Source of the DNA: Bacteroidaceae bacterium HV4-6-C5C
Lineage (GTDB): Bacteria > Bacteroidota > Bacteroidia > Bacteroidales > Bacteroidaceae
Length of the DNA: 64,000 nucleotides
Direction: 5' to 3'
Assembly (NCBI GenBank): GCA_007896885.1
Contig: VOIU01000004.1
Span: forward strand, 1 to 64,000
The position numbers and the translations under genes were made by a program. Under the pieces are notes generated by a model that made no database searches, was not told where the DNA came from, and worked only from the letters and a program-made list of their open reading frames with translations. Shown here piece by piece: positions 45,797 to 54,420 of the stretch. Numbering within the stretch: the first letter of the stretch is position 1; every line of letters starts with the position of its first letter.

Positions 45797-46282
45797 ATGA
45801 AAATTAGAAAGGCTTCTTTGGCTGATGTCGACCGACAGATGCAGTTATTTGATTATGCCCGCACCTTCATGCGGAGCACGGGGAATATGCATCAATGGAC
45901 TAATGGATATCCTTCGCGTGAAGTGATAGAAAAAGATATTGTTTCGGGAAACAGCTATGTCTGTGTGGATGATACCAATGATATTGTCGCTACGTTCTGC
46001 TTTTGGCAAGGAGAAGATCCCACTTATGCTTATATAGAAGGAGGATGCTGGTTGAATGATGCGCCGTACGGTGTTGTTCATCGGCTTGCCGGAGGAGGTA
46101 AAGTCAAAGGCTTAGGGCAGTATTGTTTGGATTGGTGTTATGAGCATTGCCCCAATATACGTGTAGACACCCATGCTGATAATATCGTGATGCAGTCTCT
46201 TTTGGAGAAATGTGGCTATTTACGATGTGGCATTATCTATTTGGCTAATGGAGATCCACGGGTAGCATTTCAAAAGTGTTAG
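45797..46282 (+). CDS. GNAT-family N-acetyltransferase
   Basis: A 161-residue GNAT protein. Start KIRKASLADVDRQMQLFDYARTFMRSTGN is typical of this subgroup; the acetyl-CoA-binding region GGGKVKGLGQYCLDWCYEHC replaces the canonical QxxGxG loop, and NIRVDTHADNIVMQSLLEKCGYLRCG is the standard C-terminal block. Acceptor substrate unknown. Confidence 0.88.
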   Translation: MKIRKASLADVDRQMQLFDYARTFMRSTGNMHQWTNGYPSREVIEKDIVSGNSYVCVDDTNDIVATFCFWQGEDPTYAYIEGGCWLNDAPYGVVHRLAGGGKVKGLGQYCLDWCYEHCPNIRVDTHADNIVMQSLLEKCGYLRCGIIYLANGDPRVAFQKC

Positions 46283-46364
46283 TCTTCTGTTTTCTTTGTT
46301 TTTAACTTCTCTGTATAGCAATGGAGTATTATCTTATAAACTAGCTATTTATTAGCTTTTTATA

Positions 46365-46372
46365 TAACTTTG
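46365..46372 (+). promoter_or_regulatory. -7 element of the beta-lactamase/SGNH fusion gene
   Basis: TAACTTTG matches TAnnTTTG, 30 bp before ATG 46403. Confidence 0.55.
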
Positions 46373-46402
46373 CGATAATAAAAAATAAAGAGATAATTGT
46401 CT

Positions 46403-47965
46403 ATGAAACGTTTTTCGCTTATAATAGGAGCTTTACTTCTCATTGGTGCGTTGAATCTTAATGCGCAACAAGTTGATAAAGGAAAAATTGTAGTTGCTCC
46501 GGGTATGGAAGTCACTAAGCTTTCGGAACATGCTTATTTTTACGTCTCATGGGACGATATGGGTAGTTTCGGTGTTGTACCATGCAACGGTTTGATTCTT
46601 GTTGACGGAAAGAAAGCTGCATTGCTTGATACGCCTGCAACTAATGAGCGTACAGCTTTGCTAACAGATTGGATACAGAAGCATCTTCATGCCAAACTGA
46701 CTACTTTTATTCCTAATCATTGGCATGGAGATTGCATGGGAGGGTTGTCTTATCTCAAGAAAAAAGGAGTTAAATCGTATGCCAACAAAATGACTGTGGA
46801 TATTGCGCGAAAGAAGAATCTGCCTTTGCCGGAATATGGATTTACTGACTCACTAACAATAAAATTGGGTGATATGAATATTCATTGCTATTATCCGGGC
46901 GGGGGACATTCCACCGACAATATTGTTGTGTGGATTCCTTCGGAGAAGATTCTCTTTGGTGGTTGTATGGTAAAAGATATGAGTGCTACGGGGTTAGGTA
47001 ATCTTTCTGATGCTGTTATATCTGAATGGCCTTCCACCATTATAAAAGTTATAGCCCGCTACCCCGATGCACAATGGGTGATACCCGGACATGGAGCTTT
47101 TGGAGGAAAAGAGTTGTTGTTACACACTCTGGATTTGCTGAAGAATAACTCAACAAATAATAATGATACGCGATCTGCGATGCAGCAACCTGCCTCAAAG
47201 GTTGCAATAACCGAAAGTGAAAAGACTTTAGATAGCCAGTGGAAGGGAAAGAGAGTTGCTTTTCTGGGTGATTCGATGACTGATAAGCGTAGGGTAGGGA
47301 CGACGTGTGTTTATTGGGAATATTTAGCTGAACTCCTAGGTGTGGATCCTCATGTGTACGGCATTAACGGTAACCAATGGAGTGACATTTATCGTCAAGC
47401 TGTTAAGCTTCATAATGCAGAGGGAGTAGGAGTTGATGCTATCCTTATTTTTGCGGGTACCAATGACTATATGCACGGTGTTCCCATCGGCACTTTCTTT
47501 AATGAAACGGTCGAAAAAACTAACTATAACGGTCAGGAAGTGTTACGTAAACATCGCACACTCATAATGAACGATACTACATTCTGCGGACGTATTAATA
47601 AAACGATGGCTTATCTGAAGAAAAACTTCCCCGAACAGCAGATCATTATTATGACTCCGATTCATCGATCGTATGCTCGATTTGGCGATAATAATATTCA
47701 GCCTGACGAATACTTCAGTAATAGTCAAGGCTTGTACATTGATGCTTATATAGATACGTTGAAGCAAGCTGCGTCGTATTGGGCTGTTCCGCTGATTGAT
47801 TTGTACTCATTGAGTGGACTTTATCCCATGGAAGAGTCGCATTGGCAATATTTTCATGATAAAGATACCGATCGTCTCCATCCCAATGCTTTGGGTGATT
47901 ACCGCTTGGCAAGAACCATTCAATATCAACTATTGGCTTTGCCTTCTACATTTATAGTGAAATAA
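46403..47965 (+). CDS. Subclass B1 (CfiA-like) metallo-beta-lactamase fused to an SGNH hydrolase
   Basis: A 520-residue secreted protein (signal ending LNAQ). Residues about 25-245 form a full metallo-beta-lactamase domain close to B. fragilis CfiA/CcrA as I recall it: zinc ligands HWHGD (H106, H108, D110), H169 in GGGHSTDN, C188 in FGGCMVKD (with Lys 191) and H230 in IPGHG. An Asn/Thr-rich linker (about 248-265) leads to an SGNH domain, with GDSMTD (Ser 291), FAGTNDY and DRLHPN. The frame is continuous. Both active sites look intact. B1 enzymes hydrolyse beta-lactams including carbapenems; activity here is inferred only. TTG 46397 is not used. Confidence 0.88.
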   Translation: MKRFSLIIGALLLIGALNLNAQQVDKGKIVVAPGMEVTKLSEHAYFYVSWDDMGSFGVVPCNGLILVDGKKAALLDTPATNERTALLTDWIQKHLHAKLTTFIPNHWHGDCMGGLSYLKKKGVKSYANKMTVDIARKKNLPLPEYGFTDSLTIKLGDMNIHCYYPGGGHSTDNIVVWIPSEKILFGGCMVKDMSATGLGNLSDAVISEWPSTIIKVIARYPDAQWVIPGHGAFGGKELLLHTLDLLKNNSTNNNDTRSAMQQPASKVAITESEKTLDSQWKGKRVAFLGDSMTDKRRVGTTCVYWEYLAELLGVDPHVYGINGNQWSDIYRQAVKLHNAEGVGVDAILIFAGTNDYMHGVPIGTFFNETVEKTNYNGQEVLRKHRTLIMNDTTFCGRINKTMAYLKKNFPEQQIIIMTPIHRSYARFGDNNIQPDEYFSNSQGLYIDAYIDTLKQAASYWAVPLIDLYSLSGLYPMEESHWQYFHDKDTDRLHPNALGDYRLARTIQYQLLALPSTFIVK

Positions 47966-48172
47966 CTAAAGGGATTTTATTGTATTTTCCCGGTATTAAT
48001 ACCTGTATTTTTTCTGAGTATGCTTTCATTGCTGCTTTTTATCAACTATATGTGAAAGCCAACATATCATATCAGAAACAGTGAGCTTATGAGTGTTCTT
48101 CTATGATAATGGTATGGACAGTAAAGATTATAGTTTTTTACAGTTTAATTATTGTTTGAATGTACACTAGAC

Positions 48173-48220
48173 TAAAAATTCGAGCAGATAATTTATTCTT
48201 CGTTAATTATCTGCTCGAAT
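48173..48220 (-). terminator. Terminator of the GH97/SusCD operon end
   Basis: ATTCGAGCAGATAATT (48178-48193) and AATTATCTGCTCGAAT (48205-48220) form a perfect 16-bp stem with an 11-nt loop. On the minus strand TTTTT follows (complement of 48173-48177). The rest of 47966-48269 holds nothing recognisable. Confidence 0.85.
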
Positions 48221-48269
48221 GCAATTCTACCGGGTGATTTATGCCAACCTGCTAGAAAAAATGCTCTTT

Positions 48270-50273
48270 TTATTTTACCGGATAAATCTTCATGGCAAAG
48301 CCACCGCCTGAAGCTAAGTTCACAGATAGTTTTCTGCTTTCGGGGATGCTAACTGTCTCTTTTACATAGTCACAAGCTGCTTTGTCGGCATTGATACCAT
48401 CTCTGAATAATTCAGCTTCGTACTTGCCCTTGCCCAGGAAAGAGAGATCGAGGTCTACCGTACGTCCTTTCCAATTGGTTAATGAGCCCACATACCATAT
48501 ATCCCCTTTTTGGCGTGCAAGAGTGAGGTATTGCGCCATTTCTCCATTCAGAGCAACGCTACGATCCCATACGGTAGGTACGTCTGCAATGAACTTGGTG
48601 CATTCTTTTTCCCTCATATAGTTGGATGGGCTATCGCACATCATATTCAGCGGAGAATCAAATACGATATATTCGGCTAATTGATGGCAACGCGTACCCT
48701 GACTCATCGGTTCGGAATTAACGGGGCGATAGTTATTCTTGCTTCCGTTGCGCATGGCTCCCTGGGTATAATCCACAGGTCCGGCAAGCATACGGATGTA
48801 AGGGAAGGTCACATCATAAGTTACCTGGTCAATTTCCCCCGGTGCCCATTTCAGCTGTTCCAATCCGTGAACTCCTTCAAAGTTTATCACATTTGGGTAA
48901 GTACGATTCAATCCCGTCGGCTTATATGTTCCGTGAAAATCGATCATCAATTTGTATTTAGCTGTCATTTGAGCTGCACGATGGTGAAAATCAACCATAG
49001 CCTGATCGTCCCTGTCCATGAAATCTACTTTGAATCCTTTGATGCCCATCTCGGAATAATGCTTGCATACTTTCTCCATATCGCGGTTGAAAGCCCAATA
49101 GCCGGCCCAAAGAATCAAACCCACGTTTTTCTTTGCAGCGTATGCAGTCAGCTCCTCCAAATTAATCTCGGGAACCACTTGGAATAAATCAGCTTTCATA
49201 TTTACCGCCCAGCCTTCATCCAAAATGACATATTGAATGCCATGTGAAGAAGCAAAGTCGATGTAATACTTATAAGTCTCGTTGTTTACGCCAGTCTTGA
49301 AAGGTACATTATATATGTTCCAATCATTCCACCAGTCCCATGCTACCTTACCCGGTTTTACCCAACTGTAATCCTGCGTTTTATCCGATGCTGAGGCTAA
49401 CCGATAGACCATGTCATTATTGGCCAGTTCATAATCATTAGCCGAGATAATGAGTGTACGCCATGGGAAGGCACATCCTTTATCAAAGCGGGCGATATAT
49501 CCTTCACGTGACTTCACTACTCCTTGCAAGCGGTTGTGTCCTCCTTGTTCTATCTCTGCGGGGCACCCGGCAAAAACACCTTTTAAAGAAGAAGAACCGT
49601 TATCATTGTGCAAATACATGCCCGGATAATTCGTCAGATCGGCTTCGGTAATAGCTACTTTCTTTCCATGATCACATTCTATTGCCAGAGGCAGGAAAGC
49701 CAAACGCTTGTTGTCCCATTCCGATAAATTAATGTGGCGGTAAGTATTTTCAAAAGAATTATAGAACTGTTGTTCCAGTGTTGGAGCCTCATTCTTTACA
49801 TAAGGTACATAAGCTTTCCGATCACTTGGAAAATTGAATACCGCTTGTTCCGCTTTTACTTCAAAAGGCTTCTGTAAAGTTGATACAAACCGATAAGCAA
49901 CACCGTCGTCATAAGCTCGGAAGATAAGGTTGAATGAACCACGGAACTTCAATGTCAGTTCATTATAATGATCACGCACCTCTTTCTTTTTGTAGATTGC
50001 CGTATGAATGACGTTATCTACCGAAGCAGTCTTGCTTCCTGCAAGTTTGGAATTCAGGCCATACGTTTCACCGTTTGTCAGGGTCATCGATATGGGTGAC
50101 GGAGCGAGGATAACATCCCCTTCGTGTGAAGTGGAATAAGTGATTGTCTTGCCGACGGAAACTTCGGTCACAATTTTCCCGTCAGGTGACTTTAATTGAA
50201 AAACTTTCTGAGCCTGCACGCCACATATTGTAGCTGATGCAAACAAACAGCATAACAATGCTTTTCTGTTCAT
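48270..50273 (-). CDS. Glycoside hydrolase family 97
   Basis: A 667-residue secreted enzyme (signal ending VQAQ). The N-terminal GH97 beta-sandwich (FQLKSPDGKIVTEVSVG) precedes a catalytic (beta/alpha)8 barrel with WDWWNDWNIYNVPFKTG, YVILDEGWAVNMK, KGFKVDFMDRDDQ and PNVINFEGVHGLEQ. The VDFMDRDD segment holds the putative nucleophile region of the retaining alpha-galactosidase branch, rather than the inverting alpha-glucosidase branch (SusB type). It ends the PUL. Confidence 0.92.
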   Translation of the reverse strand: MNRKALLCCLFASATICGVQAQKVFQLKSPDGKIVTEVSVGKTITYSTSHEGDVILAPSPISMTLTNGETYGLNSKLAGSKTASVDNVIHTAIYKKKEVRDHYNELTLKFRGSFNLIFRAYDDGVAYRFVSTLQKPFEVKAEQAVFNFPSDRKAYVPYVKNEAPTLEQQFYNSFENTYRHINLSEWDNKRLAFLPLAIECDHGKKVAITEADLTNYPGMYLHNDNGSSSLKGVFAGCPAEIEQGGHNRLQGVVKSREGYIARFDKGCAFPWRTLIISANDYELANNDMVYRLASASDKTQDYSWVKPGKVAWDWWNDWNIYNVPFKTGVNNETYKYYIDFASSHGIQYVILDEGWAVNMKADLFQVVPEINLEELTAYAAKKNVGLILWAGYWAFNRDMEKVCKHYSEMGIKGFKVDFMDRDDQAMVDFHHRAAQMTAKYKLMIDFHGTYKPTGLNRTYPNVINFEGVHGLEQLKWAPGEIDQVTYDVTFPYIRMLAGPVDYTQGAMRNGSKNNYRPVNSEPMSQGTRCHQLAEYIVFDSPLNMMCDSPSNYMREKECTKFIADVPTVWDRSVALNGEMAQYLTLARQKGDIWYVGSLTNWKGRTVDLDLSFLGKGKYEAELFRDGINADKAACDYVKETVSIPESRKLSVNLASGGGFAMKIYPVK

Positions 50274-50501
50274 AGTGTTTTTAATGTTTACTTTAAGATT
50301 TAATACTTGTTATTTGTATCATAGACTCCACTTTTAGAAAATCTATTTTCTCAGAAGTTAATCCTTTACAAATATTTTTAAAGGGGATAAAAACTGAAAT
50401 AATGGGCATTAAAAGTGAACTCATCATTATATTTCTTTAAAAATTGAACGGTTTGGAATAATATTCAAACTCTTTCTTAATCTTGTCTAGCTTTCCGAAT
50501 T

Positions 50502-52523
50502 TCAATGTTTTGGCAAGTTCACTGTAATTTGCTCTCCTTCGCTGATCTTACGCTTTAATACTGTTTTCTCAGCAGAAGTTACTTTTACTTCAATCTTGCT
50601 GCCATTCCGGTGAACCTCAATGTCGAATGTATTGTCGAATGCCCGAATCTTGCGAAGACTCATCTCATTCCAATCCTTAGGTAAACGAGGTTGGACAGTA
50701 AAAGAATGCAAACCCGTAGGGCGAATGCCGAACATACCTTCGGTTATAATACGGCAATACAAACCACTCTCGGCGGACAGATGGCGTTGATTGCCCTCGG
50801 GCCATGCTTCAATGGCGTATGGCACATGCTCGCCTAGCAATCGTAGTGTGGAATAATACTTCAAATAGCTTGTAGCTTTTTCAGTTTCCCCACAAGCAAA
50901 TACACCTCTTAACGCATAAAGTGTAGAGCGATCCCAGTAGGTTTCACTACCTGCCTGCGTGAGTAATCCGTCCTTTGTCCACAGGCGCGGGGAGAACAGC
51001 GCTTCAATTGTCGCATTCTTTCTTTCATAAATACCTACCGTCAACGGAATGCATATCCACGAGCGCAACACATCATTTCCCTCGTAATACCGGTAAGTAT
51101 TGAAGCCTTCCACCTTTGCACCGAAATACTTATCAATATTCAGGCGAAGGGTTGCTGCCTCTTTCTTGTATTTAGCCAATTGTGAGGCGGGCTTACCAAG
51201 CTCTTTACCCAGATATCCGGCAGAGCATAGCGCATCGTAATAAAGAGAAGATGTGCATAAATTGGCTTTACCGGCAGGAAAGCGATTCTCCAATTCGTCT
51301 GCGTCGGAAGCTACAACACCCTCTTTGTTCAGTTTCCTTTTGCAATATTCCAGACACCATTCTATCAATCCCCACAATTCTTCCGCTTCGGCTTTGTCAC
51401 CTCTGGCCAACGCATAACGTGAAGCTCCGTAAGCTACCATAGCGGCATCCCCGCGATCACCCGCAACACCCCACGCATCTGTACCTTCCGCAATAACGGA
51501 ACTTGGCAATTTGCTATATTCAGGGTTGGTATAACGTGCGAAAAGTCGGTAAGCATTCAACGCAGATTTATTTCCGGTGGCATATCCCAAATACGGAAAG
51601 AAAGGGTTGATATATTCCGCCTGATCGTTTGCCCATATTGCAGCATAGTATGCTTCGCCACCGGGACTGTGGAGCAATCCCCCTTTTGTATCATAGATGC
51701 TTTCGGCTCCCCGTATCTTGGCAAAAGCGAACATCGTGTTAATGACCGGATCGGGAGTTCTTAAAACCAGATTATCACGGAATCCGTCAATCAACTCTTG
51801 TCTCGCTTTCAACTCCTTCTCCACATCAATTTGCAGTTCAGCATCTTTGAGTTTATAGCCTGCAAATGTTGCATCGAATGTCAGCTGTTCCCCCGGTTTT
51901 AATATTCCGGCAGTCTGTCCGCTCAGGGTAGAGACCAATTTGTAACTTCCTTCCGTTCCATCTTTTTCGGCTGTATTTATAGCGGAACGACTGGAGGGTA
52001 TTTCAACGGCTACATCTGATGTTCCGATATTCTTGAGTGTATACTTCTCACAAAAGGCGGGGAGAGATACCGATGGGAACAATATGCGGGTCAGTTCGAG
52101 CTTACCTCTTCCGTTCAGATCAAACTCACTCTCTGTAGTCATCATCCCCCTCAATGCAATCTTTCTGACCTTTTCATTCGTCAGAGAAGAACCATTGACT
52201 GAAATCATGTCCGTCACATTCCATGCAAAACGGCGTGTCAGACTGGCATGAGTATTGTTTGGTATGGTACGTAGCGAAGGCCATATCAGACTTCTGTTCA
52301 GTTGGAATGAGCCGTTTGCATCTACTCCGTATCTCAATACGGCGGATAGCTTCAATCCACTCATTTCAATGTGGTCGGAATGTGGAATACCTCCGTCGAT
52401 AGTCCACGAAATACCGCCATTGGCATCTATATTCCACCGGTTATTGTTTTCGGCACTGATATTTCCGGCGGATAAGAAGAATAGTAAGAAAATAGTAATA
52501 GATTTTACTCTTATGTTCGACAT
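50502..52523 (-). CDS. Six-hairpin glycosidase-like secreted protein
   Basis: A 673-residue protein with a signal peptide (ending near ISAE). An N-terminal beta-sandwich (about 25-240) is followed by an alpha/alpha toroid (about 250-600) with repeated helix pairs, SPGGEAYYAAIWANDQAEYINPF, and EAWPEGNQRHLSAESGLYCRIITEGMFGIRP. This layout is that of six-hairpin glycosidases. WANDQAEY and the EAWPEG segment hold likely acidic catalytic residues. The CAZy family was not recognised. Lies between susD and the GH97 gene, so it belongs to the PUL. Confidence 0.8.
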   Translation of the reverse strand: MSNIRVKSITIFLLFFLSAGNISAENNNRWNIDANGGISWTIDGGIPHSDHIEMSGLKLSAVLRYGVDANGSFQLNRSLIWPSLRTIPNNTHASLTRRFAWNVTDMISVNGSSLTNEKVRKIALRGMMTTESEFDLNGRGKLELTRILFPSVSLPAFCEKYTLKNIGTSDVAVEIPSSRSAINTAEKDGTEGSYKLVSTLSGQTAGILKPGEQLTFDATFAGYKLKDAELQIDVEKELKARQELIDGFRDNLVLRTPDPVINTMFAFAKIRGAESIYDTKGGLLHSPGGEAYYAAIWANDQAEYINPFFPYLGYATGNKSALNAYRLFARYTNPEYSKLPSSVIAEGTDAWGVAGDRGDAAMVAYGASRYALARGDKAEAEELWGLIEWCLEYCKRKLNKEGVVASDADELENRFPAGKANLCTSSLYYDALCSAGYLGKELGKPASQLAKYKKEAATLRLNIDKYFGAKVEGFNTYRYYEGNDVLRSWICIPLTVGIYERKNATIEALFSPRLWTKDGLLTQAGSETYWDRSTLYALRGVFACGETEKATSYLKYYSTLRLLGEHVPYAIEAWPEGNQRHLSAESGLYCRIITEGMFGIRPTGLHSFTVQPRLPKDWNEMSLRKIRAFDNTFDIEVHRNGSKIEVKVTSAEKTVLKRKISEGEQITVNLPKH

Positions 52524-52624
52524 AATGTGTTATTTAGTATATGATTTTGACGTGTGAATAGTGATGGGTCAAAGATAGAAAATAAATATTTAAAATAAAC
52601 ACCTTATCTTCTTAAAAACCTAGT

Positions 52625-52738
52625 AAAAAAGAGCTGTGCCCAAGTACCTTATTGTGAGGAATTATACATCTTCAATCACGGCTTTCTGTCATTCTTACCG
52701 TGTGAATCGGTATAACCCACTGTGTCTTCTGGCACAGC
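52625..52738 (-). terminator. Long-span hairpin between susD and the glycosidase-like gene
   Basis: GCTGTGCC (52633-52640) pairs with GGCACAGC (52731-52738) across about 90 nt that contain a smaller CACGG/CCGTG hairpin. Minus-strand T run follows (complement of 52625-52630). It may partly end the SusCD transcript. Confidence 0.55.
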
Positions 52739-52754
52739 CCTATCTTAAGTCTGA

Positions 52755-54398
52755 TTATTTATAACCCGGATTCTGTTGCAGAAGTGAGTTTTTCAGAATC
52801 TCACTTCTCGGTATCGGCAATAAATAATGTTGCGGCAAGAACTTGCGTTCCTGCAAAACTTCAATCTTATACGTTTTCACCTTAGTCTGGTCATCACGTA
52901 CAATTGTGATTTTGCGTGCGGGTTTGTTCTCCGTATCCATCGCTATATTCCATCGGCGCACGTCGAAGAACCGATGATCTTCAAAAGCCAGTTCCACCCT
53001 GCGTTCGTGCTGTATCTTTTTCAACAGCTCGTCACCACTGCTTGTGATGTCCGGCAGAACATCTGCTTGTCCGCCTCTTGCACGTTCCCTGATCTTGTTT
53101 ACATATTCACGTGCCGTTTGCTCGTCGCCCAAATGAAACATAGCTTCCGCATAGTTCAGATAGACTTCTCCCAGACGGATATAAATCCACGGTTGGTTGC
53201 AAATGTCATTCCATGCATTGCGCAGGCTCTCGTTCATAAACTTGCGGATGGTATAGTGTGTCTTCGAAGCATTCCAATCGTCAATGCCATATTCACTATC
53301 CATGCCGCACTCAGCCCGATTGCCCGTTGAAGAAACAAAGAACTCAATCTCCCGTCCGCGGAACTGCTGTCCGTCGCATACCACAGAAGCATAGAAACGA
53401 GGTTCACGATTTAACCAGGGTGTTCCTTTAGCATATTGATCTTCCGTAGGCATCGACCCGTCCGCCATCTCGTAAGTATCCACCATATCCTGCAATACAC
53501 AAGTCCTTGACCACCCCGTGAAACCGTTCGGCGAGTCTGTCCAGTCAAAAGAGTGCCCGTGTTCCTTATTGAACTGCTTCATGAAGATGATCTCTTTGCT
53601 CTGATTATTCAGAAACATCCCCTTATAGTCCGGATCCAACTGATAAGCCGGACTGCTTCCGTCTTTCAAATCTATTACAACCTTTGCTGCATCTGCGGCG
53701 GCTTTCCATTTTGTTTTGTCATCAGATGCATTCCAATAAGGGCTGGCTGCATAAAGCAGTACCCTTGCTTTCAATGCTAATGCCGCACCTTTCGTTGCAC
53801 GCCCGTAATTGGCGTCATCATACGACACCGGCAATAGAGCGGCAGCCTTGTCAAGCTCACCCACAATAAAAGCAATACAGTCCTCATACGAATCCCTTTT
53901 CAGCATCATGTCGTCATTAAGGCCGAATACCTTAGTGATGATAGGCACGCCACCGTAACGGGACACCAGGTCGGCATAAAAGAAAGCCCGCAGAAATGTG
54001 ATCTCCCCCGTCATACGATCTATCATACTTTGATCAGCTTTTAGCTTGCCAATATTTTCAAAGAAGATATTACAGTTTTTTATAGCCGTGAAATATGTTC
54101 CCCATGTGCCATAATCCCCATACTGATCCGCAGTTACTTCTCCGCGATTGTAAAGATACGGACTGCCTGAATTGAAGTTATGATAGGCTTCATCCGAGAT
54201 ATAACGTAAACCGGTGTTACCGAATCCGTCTCGCATTTCAACATATCGTTGATTCACATAAGCCTCAGTGAACTTCACATCCGAGAAAACAGCATCTTCG
54301 CTAAAAGAACCCAATGGCTGTACATCCAGAAAGTCGGAGCATGAAGCCAGAGAACATACCAAAAGCATGATTCCCAGTTTTATTCTTTTGTTATTCAT
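52755..54398 (-). CDS. SusD/RagB-family surface glycan-binding lipoprotein
   Basis: A 547-residue lipoprotein with lipobox SLASCSDFLD. SusD signature features include FLDVQPLGSFSEDAVFSD, the TPR-like helical core (RAFFYADLVSRYGGVPIIT) and the conserved ending YLLPIPRSEILKNSLLQQNPGY. It caps the SusC channel on the cell surface and binds oligosaccharides. Located 22 bp downstream of the SusC gene. Confidence 0.95.
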   Translation of the reverse strand: MNNKRIKLGIMLLVCSLASCSDFLDVQPLGSFSEDAVFSDVKFTEAYVNQRYVEMRDGFGNTGLRYISDEAYHNFNSGSPYLYNRGEVTADQYGDYGTWGTYFTAIKNCNIFFENIGKLKADQSMIDRMTGEITFLRAFFYADLVSRYGGVPIITKVFGLNDDMMLKRDSYEDCIAFIVGELDKAAALLPVSYDDANYGRATKGAALALKARVLLYAASPYWNASDDKTKWKAAADAAKVVIDLKDGSSPAYQLDPDYKGMFLNNQSKEIIFMKQFNKEHGHSFDWTDSPNGFTGWSRTCVLQDMVDTYEMADGSMPTEDQYAKGTPWLNREPRFYASVVCDGQQFRGREIEFFVSSTGNRAECGMDSEYGIDDWNASKTHYTIRKFMNESLRNAWNDICNQPWIYIRLGEVYLNYAEAMFHLGDEQTAREYVNKIRERARGGQADVLPDITSSGDELLKKIQHERRVELAFEDHRFFDVRRWNIAMDTENKPARKITIVRDDQTKVKTYKIEVLQERKFLPQHYLLPIPRSEILKNSLLQQNPGYK

Positions 54399-54420
54399 AA
54401 TATTCCCATTAATTATTATA

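Noticed and set aside
46403..47965. Artefactual joining of two genes
   Set aside because: The frame is continuous over 520 codons with both domains complete and a natural linker, and only one promoter and signal peptide.
48681..49187. Plus-strand frame opposite the GH97 gene
   Set aside because: Antisense shadow of a well-supported enzyme gene.
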